From positions 1 to 58,073 of the forward strand of contig CANGKZ010000030.1 of NCBI GenBank assembly GCA_947454705.1: 58,073 nucleotides of DNA, given 5' to 3'. Made by a program: the position numbers and the translations under genes. Shown here piece after piece: positions 34,460 through 43,412 of this stretch. A model generated the notes under the pieces. It saw only the letters and a program-made list of their open reading frames with translations, ran no database searches and was not told the origin of the DNA. Position 1 is the first letter of the stretch. Each line of letters opens with the position of its first letter. This DNA comes from Verrucomicrobiota bacterium. Its GTDB lineage: Bacteria; Verrucomicrobiota; Verrucomicrobiia; Limisphaerales; UBA9464.

Positions 34460-34951
34460 ATGAAATCCCGCGCGCTGGTGCTTGCTGTGGTTTTTGGCGT
34501 CGTGACGGCCGGATCCGGCTGCAAGAAAAAGGAGCCCACCGAAAAGTCCGAAGCCCTGGGGGCCAACCCGGCCATGGCGCCGCTCGATTACCTCGCCGCG
34601 CAGGGAAAGGCCAAAAAGATGGCCGAGAAGACGATCAACATGGTGGAGATCCAATCGGCCATTCAGAAATTCCAGGCCATGGAGGATCGCTACCCGCGGA
34701 ATTTCGCCGAGCTGGTGCAGCAGCACTATTTGCAGGCCATGCCCGAGGCCCCGACCGGAATGCGCTTTGTTTACAACCCGGCCACCGGTCTGGCGCGTTT
34801 GGTTCCCGCATCCCAGGCTCCCGATGCAGCGCCTGCCGCAGCTGCGGCTCCGTCGGGTCCCGGCCGCCCGCCCGCGGGACCCAACACGGTTCACGCTCCC
34901 TCGGGCGCGAGGATCCGGATTCCGTCCCCGCAGCAGACCACGCCCGAGTGA
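34460..34951 (+). CDS. Small exported protein, possible lipoprotein
   Basis: This 163-residue protein begins with a signal peptide ending GSGCKKK (Cys at about residue 21), a weak lipobox because the -3 position is Gly. The mature part has a helical block (PLDYLAAQGKAKKMAEKTIN, EIQSAIQKFQAMEDRYPRNF) similar to the pseudopilin-like segments of small verrucomicrobial exported proteins, and a Pro/Ala-rich end. No family is assigned. It overlaps the convergent MOSC gene by 61 bases. Confidence 0.7.
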   Translation: MKSRALVLAVVFGVVTAGSGCKKKEPTEKSEALGANPAMAPLDYLAAQGKAKKMAEKTINMVEIQSAIQKFQAMEDRYPRNFAELVQQHYLQAMPEAPTGMRFVYNPATGLARLVPASQAPDAAPAAAAAPSGPGRPPAGPNTVHAPSGARIRIPSPQQTTPE

Positions 34952-35355
34952 ATCACGGTGGCGATCACGCCCTGTTTGTTGGGCTTCATGAGCTCGCACA
35001 ACCCGGGGGCAATGGCGTCCATTTTGTAACACGGGTCGCGCGGTGAGTGGATCTCCACGGTCGCCGCACCCAGCTGGATACGGCGGCCCACGAGGGCGAC
35101 CAGATCGATTCCCTCGGTCTCGATGTCGGAGCGGGCCTGTCCGGGATCGATCCCTGGAATTCCCAGGTGGGTGGCGTGTTCGGCGAGGACCTCGCGTTCG
35201 ATGAGGGTGACCTGCCGCCGGCTGCCGCGATTGAAGTAGCGCCGGTTCCCGACGATGCCCTTGCCGGCCTCGAGTTCGAGCATCACGGCGGACTCCATCG
35301 GGGCGCCGCCGGTGGCGGGATGCAGATGGAGGGAAGCCACGCGTCCGGTCGTCAT
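34891..35355 (-). CDS. MOSC domain protein
   Basis: The 154-residue product is a stand-alone MOSC domain: VASLHLHPATGGAP at the start, AGKGIVGNRRYFN, QVTLIEREVL, DIETEGIDLVALVGRRIQLG and the conserved cysteine in HSPRDPCYKMD. MOSC domains carry sulfur on that cysteine or deliver it, as in molybdenum cofactor sulfurases and YiiM-type proteins. The start at ATG 35355 fits the family; the longer frame to 35502 does not. It overlaps the convergent small exported protein by 61 bases. Confidence 0.88.
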   Translation of the reverse strand: MTTGRVASLHLHPATGGAPMESAVMLELEAGKGIVGNRRYFNRGSRRQVTLIEREVLAEHATHLGIPGIDPGQARSDIETEGIDLVALVGRRIQLGAATVEIHSPRDPCYKMDAIAPGLCELMKPNKQGVIATVIHSGVVCCGDGIRILAPEGA

Positions 35356-35621
35356 GGGGTGGAATCGTCCTCCGGTCCGGCCGTTTGGCAAGCGAAGGGA
35401 TCGGCGAACCGGAGGCGTGCCGGGTGATGGTTTGCAGTTGTAACACAACAACTGTGAACAACCGGCTCCCGGGTTCCCCGTCATTGCCCTCTGGCATTGC
35501 ACTTGCTAAAACACAACCCGAATTCCCCGGGGCCTCCTAATGGAGCAACTCCGTGCAGTTCGTTCATCCAAGGCAGGTTGTTTTAACCGGAAACCATGAA
35601 TCCGAATTCACAGCGCAACTC

Positions 35622-38600
35622 ATGAAAACCTACATCCCTGTTCGATGGCTTTTGCGAGTCTTGATTGGTCTGTCTCCGGCGCTTCCGGGCGCGGTGGGCA
35701 TTTGCACCGGGGCGACAACGCCGATCGTTGCGCTTTCGGTTTCCGATGCGCCACGGGGCCAGGCCGGCCCGGCGCATGGGAGTTCCGGCGGAGCGGAGTT
35801 TTCCGCCGACGGGACGAAGCTGTTGTTTCTCAGCGATGCCCCGGATCTGGTCACCACGCCGCCGATGGGATTGTTTGTGGATGTGTATGTGCAGAATCGG
35901 ACCACGCGCGCCTTGGAGGTGGTGTCGGTCGCGCCCGACGGAATCACGCGGGGCAATCACAACTCGGGGCCGGCTTCGATCTCGGCCGATGGACGGTGGG
36001 TCGCCTTCGCGAGCGACGCTTCAAACCTCGTGCCCGGGGATCGCAATGGAGTCAGCGATATTTTTCTGCGGGATCTCCAACATGGACAGACGCGTCGAAT
36101 CTCCCAGCGGCTCGGAGCGCCTGAACCGATCGGAGCGTCGTTTGATCCCATCCTTTCTGCCGATGGACGCACCGTACTCTTTTTGAGCAGGGCGTTGAAC
36201 CTCGTCGAAACGGGGCAGGATTCGGGGGGTGTTGGCGCGTTCCGTTGGAATGCGGGATCGGATTCCATCGAGCGCATCGACGTGTCGGGCGGCGGTGTTT
36301 TTGGGAATGGATCGGTGATCGGACTGCTGGCGAGTACGAATGCTTCGACGGTGGTGGTGCAGTCCAGCGCATCGAATCTGGGTGTCGCGGCAGACGGCCT
36401 GCCAACGGACCTGTACCTTCAACGCGCGGGAACCCCGGGTTTGATTCCCATTTCAATTCCTGGGAGCACGAACGAGTTCTTCACACCCATTTTGACACGA
36501 AATCAGGTGCTGAGTCCGGACGGTCGCTATTTGTCGTTTCGCGCGTCATCGCGTTCCGCGAGTGCCGGTTCCTCGGAGGTCGTTTGGTGGTGTGATCTCG
36601 TGGACGGGAGAAGGCAGCGAGTGTGGGGGCCGGTGATCACCTTTGCCGCGCAACCGGAAGATGCGACGGGTCCGGTGATGTCCAGTGATGGTCAACGGAT
36701 TGCGATGGTCGGTGGTTCGATGGCTTCGGACGGGGTGGGGATTCAGAACGAGCTTCGCATCTGGAGCCCGTCGACCGGGCTTCAAACCCTCTCGGAGGTG
36801 GTCACGACTCGTCCTCTGCCGCCCACTCCACAGGCCGCGCTGGATCCTGTTTTGAGTCCGGATGGAACACGAATCGCCTATGTCTCCGATGAAGCGCACG
36901 CGCAGGCCGGGGTGATCCAGTCCGGATCCATGCGGCTTTATCTCCGAACTCTGGAAACCGGTGCCACGCAGGTGGTCGGTCCCGCGACGATCAACGAGTC
37001 TGAGAATCCGGCGCTGACCTTCGCTCCCGACAGTCGTGGATATGTGGTTCAGCGCATTTCTGCCCGAGCGGAGCCTGGGAATTTGGATCAGCAGTTCGAT
37101 CTGTTTTCCGGAGACGTGAGTTCCGGGGACTTGGGGCTGCTGACTCGAAGTGCGGTTGTGGATCAGGTGATGGGAGACTTGGGCAGTTCCGTCGCAACTG
37201 CATTGGGTTCGCTGAGTCAGGAGGGATTGCGTGCCCTGTTTTTTTCAAACAGCTCGAACCTCATCCCGGGCGATACCAACAACGCCACTGACGCGTTTGT
37301 TCGCGACATCAACTCGGGACGAACCCTCCCGGTGGGGGGACTTGCGCCCGGAACGCTCCCGGCCGGCGGGATCAACACCGCGGTATTGAGTCGGAATGGA
37401 GGCTCGGTGGCCTTCATCTCCACCTCGATGAACCTCCAGGCCGGAGACACAAATCCGGCGGCCAAGGTGTTCGTTCATTCAATCGATCGTGGAACCATTG
37501 CACTGGCCTCGACGGTCGATGGAAAAACGGTGGGCGGCTCCGGGGTTGCGGCTAATCCTGTGATCAATGGCGATGGCGATGCCGTGATGTTTGAATCCAG
37601 CGGCCGCGATCTCGTGGGAGGAAGCATTCCAACCGTGGCGCGATTCCTCTATCTGCGACGGATCTCCACTGGGAAAACCTATCTTTTGAATCGGGACGAT
37701 GCTGCACACGGAATTCTTCCGGGAGATGTCTCGCCGGGATCTGCGACGATGAGTTCGGATGGACGTAGGGTGCTGTTTCTTGCGGGGTCGGGGGGTGTCG
37801 CGAGTCGGCTGGCTGGATATCTTTGGTCTGCGGAGACCCAGTCGCTCATGCGGGTTGGTCCACCGGCGACGAATGGAAGCACGGTGCTCGCGGGAATCAG
37901 TGCCGACGGACGCGCCGCGTTTTACCTCAGCCGAAGCGGGCTTGTTGGGCCCATGTCGCTGAATTTGGTGAATTTTGAAACCGGGGCCGACACGTTGGTG
38001 ACCAGCTCCAAGACCGCGTCCCTCACCATTCGGGAAGTGGTGCTTTCCGGCGATGGATCCACCTTGGTGTTCCAGTCGGCATTCGATCCGCTGGGAGGCT
38101 CGCTTCCGGCGGGCGTGATGGGGATCTACGCATGGATTGCGCCGGAATCCCGATTGGTGCGCGTTTCGACCACCACCTCCGGGATTCAAAGCGCGCTGAC
38201 GTCCGATTCGATCGCTGTGAGTTACGACGGACGCTGCATTGTGTTTCGCGGACGTGGAGACGATCTGGTGACCGGGGATTCCAATCAGGATTCCGACATA
38301 TTTCTTCACGAGCTGGATTTCGGGACCACCCGTCTCGTATCGCGGTCGCCGCTCACGGGGAATGCCGGGAACAGTCTTTCCGTTCGTCCGTCAATCAGTG
38401 CCGATGGGAGCCGGGTTGCCTTCATGTCGTTTGCCAGCGATCTGGTCGCGGGGGATTTGAACCAGCAATCCGACGTGTTCCTGGCCACGGTGCCACGGTG
38501 GGGACGTTTGAATGCGGAGCGGGACGTGGCGGGAGCGTCGATTGTGCTCCGCTGGTCGATGCCCACCGGCCGCAGTGCGGTGTTGGAGCGCGCTGATGCC

Positions 38601-38750
38601 CTGGGAAGTTCGACCGTCTGGACGCCGGTGGGATCTCCGACGAGTGAAGGAGGTTCCGAAATCACGGAGCTGATCGATGGGGGAGTCACCACCGTTCGAA
38701 CGGTTTCCATGTCGGGTGGAAGGTCGCTGTTCCGGTTGCGGGTTCTCTAG
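35622..38750 (+). CDS. Large exported TolB/PD40-like beta-propeller protein
   Basis: The 1042-residue protein has a signal peptide (about residues 8-30) and then some fifteen repeats of a PD40/WD40-like unit in which S-x-D-G-R-x-V-x-F-x-S alternates with D-L-V-x-G-D-x-N-x-x-S-D-I-F-L-R-D (for example ISADGRWVAFASDASNLV). This suggests two stacked propellers or a long repeat structure. The last 75 residues form a beta domain (VLRWSMPTGRSAVLERADAL) common at the end of verrucomicrobial secreted proteins, possibly a sorting or binding module. No enzyme motif is visible. ATG 35622 precedes the signal peptide; an upstream GTG at 35553 is less likely. Confidence 0.8.
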   Translation: MKTYIPVRWLLRVLIGLSPALPGAVGICTGATTPIVALSVSDAPRGQAGPAHGSSGGAEFSADGTKLLFLSDAPDLVTTPPMGLFVDVYVQNRTTRALEVVSVAPDGITRGNHNSGPASISADGRWVAFASDASNLVPGDRNGVSDIFLRDLQHGQTRRISQRLGAPEPIGASFDPILSADGRTVLFLSRALNLVETGQDSGGVGAFRWNAGSDSIERIDVSGGGVFGNGSVIGLLASTNASTVVVQSSASNLGVAADGLPTDLYLQRAGTPGLIPISIPGSTNEFFTPILTRNQVLSPDGRYLSFRASSRSASAGSSEVVWWCDLVDGRRQRVWGPVITFAAQPEDATGPVMSSDGQRIAMVGGSMASDGVGIQNELRIWSPSTGLQTLSEVVTTRPLPPTPQAALDPVLSPDGTRIAYVSDEAHAQAGVIQSGSMRLYLRTLETGATQVVGPATINESENPALTFAPDSRGYVVQRISARAEPGNLDQQFDLFSGDVSSGDLGLLTRSAVVDQVMGDLGSSVATALGSLSQEGLRALFFSNSSNLIPGDTNNATDAFVRDINSGRTLPVGGLAPGTLPAGGINTAVLSRNGGSVAFISTSMNLQAGDTNPAAKVFVHSIDRGTIALASTVDGKTVGGSGVAANPVINGDGDAVMFESSGRDLVGGSIPTVARFLYLRRISTGKTYLLNRDDAAHGILPGDVSPGSATMSSDGRRVLFLAGSGGVASRLAGYLWSAETQSLMRVGPPATNGSTVLAGISADGRAAFYLSRSGLVGPMSLNLVNFETGADTLVTSSKTASLTIREVVLSGDGSTLVFQSAFDPLGGSLPAGVMGIYAWIAPESRLVRVSTTTSGIQSALTSDSIAVSYDGRCIVFRGRGDDLVTGDSNQDSDIFLHELDFGTTRLVSRSPLTGNAGNSLSVRPSISADGSRVAFMSFASDLVAGDLNQQSDVFLATVPRWGRLNAERDVAGASIVLRWSMPTGRSAVLERADALGSSTVWTPVGSPTSEGGSEITELIDGGVTTVRTVSMSGGRSLFRLRVL

Positions 38751-38768
38751 CCGCCGACCGCCGCTCTC

Positions 38769-39149
38769 GGTGGAGGGCGTGGTTCCACCCACGCCCTAAT
38801 CAGTCGCGAACATGAGGTGAGAATGGCCGCCTGATTCCAACCATTGCCTTGGGGTGCCGAGGTTGCGCGATTCGGGGACGAATAATGGGTTCGGGTGGAA
38901 CCGAACCCTCCACGCTTGATTAGGTGGAGGGCGTGGTTCCACCCACGCCCCAATTAGTCGCGAACAGGACGTGGGAATGGCCGCCTGGTTCCAACGATTG
39001 CCTGGGGGTAGCGTTGATGCGCGGTTCGGGGACGAATAATGGGTTCGGGTGGAACCGACCCCTCCACGGTTGATGGGTGGAGGGCGTGGTTCCACCCACG
39101 CCTCAATCAGTCGCGAACAGAGGGTTGGGAATGGCACGCTGATTCCAAT
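38769..39149. repeat. REP-like (BIME-type) palindrome array, left part
   Basis: Three tandem units of about 153 bases carry a palindrome whose left arm is GGGTGGAACC-GAxCCCTCCAC and whose right arm is GTGGAGGGCGTGGTTCCACCC. Full palindromes are at 38893-38944 and 39047-39097; only the right arm is present at 38769-38791, just after the propeller gene stop. Between palindromes are about 100 bases of shared spacer including TGATTCCAA and TTCGGGGACGAATA. The third spacer is broken at 39149 by the RAYT segment. Confidence 0.9.
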
Positions 39150-39781
39150 TGGACTGGCCGCCCAATTTCAATAGGCGACGCCATTTTTCAAAATCGAAGT
39201 GGATTCAGCATCCCTTTGAACGGCCATTCCTCCGCGTTCTCCACCAGACCCGCGCGCACCGGATTGAAACTCACGTATTCCCACTTGGCCGCGTAGCTCT
39301 CGTCGCTCCGAAGGTGCGTGTCCCAGAAATTGGTCTGCCACTTCCAGGGCATGTGTAGGTTTTTGCGTCGAAATGTACTTTTCCAGAACGACACCCAACG
39401 CGCGATTGAAACGGTAGGATTCCGCGGCGCGCAGAAGAGGTGCAGGTGGTCGGGCATCAGCAGATAGTGCCCGACAATCCACGAATCGGCTTGTTCCCAC
39501 GCGTTGACCAGATCGAGCTGAGCTTCGGAGTTGGCAAGCCATCGAGTTCGATCCCGTGCGCAGACCGTCAAGAACACGATGTTTTGGCATACAAAGGAGT
39601 GACGAAATCCGTGGGCAGGAGCGCGTCGCCCTGGGATTCCATCGCCAGAAGGCTTGTCCATCACCCATGCTTTTACTGAATTCGGATCATCGAGAAAGTG
39701 TGCCCTGTGAGCTCAGTGTGCTTTTGGGTGCGAATAACATCGGATCCAACTCTGAGGGGATGCCAAAGGAGTGATTCCAAT
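39140..39781. mobile_element. RAYT segment with 10-bp direct repeats
   Basis: The RAYT gene lies in a segment bounded by TGATTCCAAT at 39140-39149 and again at 39772-39781. The repeat unit stops at the first copy and resumes, in register, at the second. The distance between neighbouring palindromes here is 786 bases against 153-154 elsewhere, which leaves an extra 632-633 bases, equal to the segment plus one 10-base copy. This is what an insertion with target-site duplication would give. No terminal inverted repeats were seen. Confidence 0.65.
39188..39661 (-). CDS. REP-associated tyrosine transposase (RAYT, Y1 family)
   Basis: This 157-residue protein is a Y1/HUH single-strand transposase of the RAYT group. 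The metal-binding HxH lies in LMPDHLHLF (H72, H74), and the likely catalytic tyrosine is Tyr129 in EYVSFNPVRAGLVENAEEWP, a block typical of RAYTs. NIVFLTVCARDRTRWL and SFWKSTFRRK also fit. RAYTs bind and cut REP hairpins and are thought to spread them. Length is normal and the frame is intact, so it may be active. It is embedded in matching palindromes on both sides. Confidence 0.92.
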   Translation of the reverse strand: MDKPSGDGIPGRRAPAHGFRHSFVCQNIVFLTVCARDRTRWLANSEAQLDLVNAWEQADSWIVGHYLLMPDHLHLFCAPRNPTVSIARWVSFWKSTFRRKNLHMPWKWQTNFWDTHLRSDESYAAKWEYVSFNPVRAGLVENAEEWPFKGMLNPLRF

Positions 39782-39832
39782 CGTTCCCTTGGTGGGCCGT
39801 GGTTGCGCTGTTCGGGGACGAATATGGGGTTC

Positions 39833-40571
39833 GGGTGGAACCGACCCCTCCACGGTTGATGGGTGGAGGGCGTGGTTCCACCCACGCCCTATCTTGGTTT
39901 TTGGACAACGTATGAACTTCGCGTGCGAGGGGATTGGAATCCGGTTCGGGGGATGAACCATCGATTCGCGGTCGATGCGTTTGAGCGGGATGCGTTTGAG
40001 CGGGATGCGTTGCGATGGGGCGACTCGTTCTGATGCATGGCGCGCGATTGAATGGGGCGCGGGTGGAACCGCGCCCTCCACATGGGTGTGGTTTCATGGG
40101 TGCCCCGATCGCGGGATTCGCGGTGGAGGGCGTGGTTCCACCCACGCCCTATCTTGGTTTTTGGGCAACGTGTGAACGTCGCGTGCGAGGGGATTGGAAT
40201 CCGGTTCGGGGGATGAACCATCGATTTGCGGTCAGTGCAGTTGAGTGGGATGCGTTGCGATGGGGCGATTCGTTCTGATGCGGGGCGCGCGATTGAATGG
40301 GGCGCGGGTGGAACCGCGCCCTCCACATGGGTGTGGTTTCGTGGCTGCCTTGATTGCGAGACTCGCGGTGGAGGGCGTGGTTCCACCCACGCCCTATCTT
40401 GGTTTTCGGGCAACGTGTGAACGTCGCGCGCGTGAGGTTTGGAATCCGGTTCGGGGGATGAACCATCGATTCGCGGTCAGTGCGTTTGAGCGGGATGCGT
40501 TGCGATGGGGCGACTGGTTCTGATGCGGGGCGCGCGATTGAATGGGGCGCGGGTGGAACCGCGCCCTCCAC
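39833..40571. repeat. REP-like palindrome array, right part
   Basis: One unit of the 153-base type (palindrome 39833-39883) is followed by a second unit type of 245-260 bases. Its arms GGGTGGAACCGCGCCCTCCAC and GTGGAGGGCGTGGTTCCACCC pair over 21 bases with one mismatch and are separated by about 40 bases (40061-40143 and 40306-40388). The array ends with a lone left arm at 40551-40571. Spacers share GGTTCGGGGGATGAACCATCGAT; the first has an extra copy of a 12- to 15-base GCGGGATGCGTTTGA unit. No credible gene lies in 39662-40622. Confidence 0.9.
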
Positions 40572-40622
40572 GGCGATTTGGTTCCCCGACTTCGGGAGGT
40601 CGAACGAGGGCCGTGCAGCCGC

Positions 40623-41948
40623 TCAGCTGTATTGGCGAAGGGCGGCGATGAGGAAATACAGCCCCCCGGCGGCGACCAGCATCGATCCGATGGAGAGCGA
40701 GCGTTTGGCAAACGATTCGCCGAACTCGGCTCGGCCGGCGCGAAGCAGGCTCCAGAACGGAACCCCCACCAACAAATGACCGAGCTCCACGCCCAGGCAA
40801 AAGGCGAGGATCGCCCACGCCAGCGCAGAGCCGCCGACTCCGCCGATGGCTTCGTTCAATCCACCGGCAAATCCTAGTCCGTGCACGAGTCCGAATCCAA
40901 AGGCGAGTAGCAGTCGTCCCCGCGTGCCCGCGCGCGCCGGGGCGAGAACATTCTCCACGGCCACGAACACGATGCTCGCCGCGATGAAGGGTTCCACGAA
41001 CCACGGAGGAAGGCGCACCCAGTTCATCGCTGACGCCGTGACGGTGATCGAATGCGCCGCGGTGAACGTCGCGATCAGTTTCAGAAAATCCCCCGCGCGC
41101 CGGGCCGCCAGCGCAAGCGCGGCGAGAAACAGCAGGTGATCGTATCCCGTGAGAATGTGGTGAACGCCGAGTCGCAGATAGGCCGAGAAGGGAACCGGGG
41201 TGGGATTCGATGAAAGGGCGTCGGCAGGAAATCCGCTGCGGCTTCCGGACTTCGTCGGCTTTTGTGAGGGGTCCGTAGCCGCAAGTTTGAGCGTGAACGG
41301 CAGGTCGGTGCGGACGATGCCGGCGGCCATGTCCTTGCGATCGGCATCCTTCACCGAGAGTGCGTAGGTGACGTCCCACGCCATGCCGGGGGCGTAGTTG
41401 AATTCCTTCAACGTGGCCTGACCAAAGGTGATTTCGTGCGGTTGGCGTCCGCCGGGGAATTTGAATTCGAGATCAAACGCCGCATGGGTTTGATCCAGAT
41501 ACACGGCGGGATCGGTGGAGGGATTCGTGGTGGTGCCGGAGCTGGTGGACGCGGCCGGGGCGCCGTCGGTGACCAGTTGCCAGTCGAGCACCTCACCGGC
41601 GAGGGGTTGTCCCTCGGCTTTGAGTTGAAGCGATTTCAGCAGGTACGCGCCATGGCGCTCCAGGGCTTGCTGGAAGCGTTCGAGACGCGGCGTGCCGTTG
41701 GTGGCCTCGGCGCCGAGGTTTTGGGCGATGGCCACCTCGCGCAGGGTCGCGCTCACGCGCATGACCAGGCGGTTGGTCTCCACCAGCACCCACCACGAGT
41801 CCTGCAGAAACGGATGCGCGTTCGCCGACGGGAGCGCGGTCAACAGGAACACGCACGCGATCAGCCACGCGGGCGCGCGCCACGATGAGCGACAAAAAAA
41901 CGGACAGGCCCGGGGCCTGTCCGTTTTTGATGGTTTGGACGGGTTCAA
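40623..41948 (-). CDS. HupE/UreJ-like membrane protein
   Basis: The 441-residue frame encodes a signal sequence (WLIACVFLLTALPSANA-HP), a beta-rich extracytoplasmic domain (to about residue 245) and a HupE/UreJ_2 domain of six or seven helices with GVHHILTGYDHLLFLAALAL, FTAAHSITV and FGLVHGLGFAGGL, whose histidines could bind metal. Relatives are nickel or cobalt permease-like or of unknown role. The start is unsettled: the TTG at 41948 overlaps the upstream stop (TTGA), but the frame then runs through a strong hairpin at 41896-41928. The only later start-type codon, GTG 41852, leaves a very short signal. No ATG fits. Confidence 0.8.
   Translation of the reverse strand: MNPSKPSKTDRPRACPFFCRSSWRAPAWLIACVFLLTALPSANAHPFLQDSWWVLVETNRLVMRVSATLREVAIAQNLGAEATNGTPRLERFQQALERHGAYLLKSLQLKAEGQPLAGEVLDWQLVTDGAPAASTSSGTTTNPSTDPAVYLDQTHAAFDLEFKFPGGRQPHEITFGQATLKEFNYAPGMAWDVTYALSVKDADRKDMAAGIVRTDLPFTLKLAATDPSQKPTKSGSRSGFPADALSSNPTPVPFSAYLRLGVHHILTGYDHLLFLAALALAARRAGDFLKLIATFTAAHSITVTASAMNWVRLPPWFVEPFIAASIVFVAVENVLAPARAGTRGRLLLAFGFGLVHGLGFAGGLNEAIGGVGGSALAWAILAFCLGVELGHLLVGVPFWSLLRAGRAEFGESFAKRSLSIGSMLVAAGGLYFLIAALRQYS
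41896..41928 (-). terminator. Strong bidirectional-looking terminator hairpin
   Basis: AAAAACGGACAGGCC and GGCCTGTCCGTTTTT form a perfect 15-bp stem with a CGG loop and A/T runs on both sides. It lies 17 bases past the Gfo/Idh stop and inside the longest reading frame of the HupE-like gene, so it may end or attenuate transcription between them. Confidence 0.85.
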
Positions 41949-43405
41949 ACTTTGTCCGACACAATGTACGGGAACCGGTAATCGCGACGCAGCAACCGAT
42001 TCGCGTCCTCGTTGTTGGTAAACCGTTCGGTCGCGGGATTGAGTTCGAGCCAGGCGCCGAAGGTGAGGCGCTGACGCTGCAGGTCCGCTCCGTTGGCTTC
42101 GAGGTGATCGACCATGCGGCCAAACACTTCGCGGCCCGGCGCATTGTAGGCGAGGCGCTCGCGGATCTCACCGGGCGAGAGCTTCTGGCCGAGCTGATAG
42201 CTGATGTTGGCGGTGTGGCAGAGCGCGCTGCTGATGTGGCCCTGGGCGATGTCGGCATTGAGCTGTCCGGCATTCCGGCTGCGAACGGCGGCCACGAAGT
42301 TGGCGTAGTGATCGGCTCCGCCCTTGAACTGGCGAACCACGTTGCCCTTTTCGTCGTACGCAATCGCGCTGTCGTAGGAGGGGATCACCATGGTGCCGGC
42401 GGCGCACTTCACCACTACGCCGATCTGCGCGCCGCGGAAGTCGGGCATGTTCTTGTTCCACAACGCCGGAGTCTGGAACTGCTTCGACTTGGGCAATCCG
42501 CGGACTTCGAAGATGAGCGGGGCTTCGGGATAATCATGCAGCACGACCTGGGTGTTGGGCGTGTTGCCGTCATCCGCGTATCCGAGGCGGCCACCGACGC
42601 TGACGGTGCGGGGGGCGAGGGCGTCCTGACGCAGCACCCAGCGGGCGATGTCCATCTGGTGGATGCCCTGGTTGCCGAGATCGCCGCAGCCGGTGTCGAA
42701 GACCCAGTGCCAGTCGTAGTGCAGGTTCGATCGGCGGAGCTCCTTCTTGGGAGCGGGTCCGCACCAGAGATCGTAATCGACGGAATCCGGAATGACCTGC
42801 GGGCCGCTGGTGAGGCCGATGCTCTGGCGGGGCTTGTAGCAGAGGCCGTGGACCACCTGGATGTCGCCGAGTCCGCCGGCGTGCAGCCAGGCGATGGCTT
42901 CGCGGAGGCCCGGATTGGAACGGCTCTGGGTGCCGGTCTGAACGATGCGGCGGTACTTGCGCGCGGCGTTCACGATCTGGCGTCCCTCGAAGACGTTGTG
43001 GGAAACCGGCTTTTCGACATACACGTCCTTGCCGTGCTGGCAGGCCCAGATGGCCATCAGCGCGTGCCAGTGATTCGGCGTGGCGATCGACACGGCATCA
43101 ATGTCCTTGCTCTCGAGCAGGCGGCGGACATCGACGAATTTCTCCACCGGATTGTCGGCGTCGGCGAGGCGGGTGGCTTCCTTCTCCAGCACCTTGCGAT
43201 CGACATCGCACAACGCCACCACGCGAACGCCCTTGAGCTTGCGGAAGCCCTCGATGTGGTCCTTGCCCCGGCCGTTGAAGCCGATGACCGCCACACGGAG
43301 GTCGCCATTGGCACCATCCACCCGGGCCCAGGAACTGGCGGGCATGGCGAGTGCGCCGGCCGCGAACGCGGACGACTTCAAAAACGAACGACGAGATGTA
43401 TTCAT
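41945..43405 (-). CDS. Gfo/Idh/MocA family oxidoreductase with Tat signal
   Basis: The 486-residue protein has a twin-arginine signal (TSRRSFLKSSAFAAGALA), then an NAD(P)-binding Rossmann domain (RVAVIGFNGRGKDHIEGF, VVALCDVD) with the catalytic lysine in DVYVEKPVSHN, and a GFO/IDH/MocA C-terminal domain (GCGDLGNQGIHQMDIARWVL). Exported members of this kind are abundant in PVC bacteria and act on sugars or sugar derivatives; the substrate is unknown. It follows the DUF6807 gene by 7 bases. Confidence 0.92.
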   Translation of the reverse strand: MNTSRRSFLKSSAFAAGALAMPASSWARVDGANGDLRVAVIGFNGRGKDHIEGFRKLKGVRVVALCDVDRKVLEKEATRLADADNPVEKFVDVRRLLESKDIDAVSIATPNHWHALMAIWACQHGKDVYVEKPVSHNVFEGRQIVNAARKYRRIVQTGTQSRSNPGLREAIAWLHAGGLGDIQVVHGLCYKPRQSIGLTSGPQVIPDSVDYDLWCGPAPKKELRRSNLHYDWHWVFDTGCGDLGNQGIHQMDIARWVLRQDALAPRTVSVGGRLGYADDGNTPNTQVVLHDYPEAPLIFEVRGLPKSKQFQTPALWNKNMPDFRGAQIGVVVKCAAGTMVIPSYDSAIAYDEKGNVVRQFKGGADHYANFVAAVRSRNAGQLNADIAQGHISSALCHTANISYQLGQKLSPGEIRERLAYNAPGREVFGRMVDHLEANGADLQRQRLTFGAWLELNPATERFTNNEDANRLLRRDYRFPYIVSDKV

Positions 43406-43412
43406 GGGGAGA

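Noticed and set aside
38769-40571. CRISPR array
   Set aside because: The repeated units are long (153-260 bases), the spacers are themselves conserved, and no cas gene is present; palindrome arms plus a RAYT fit REP-like repeats better.
39687-40571. Several short open frames within the right palindrome array
   Set aside because: They repeat with the array units, contain the palindrome sequence and have no independent start signals or families.
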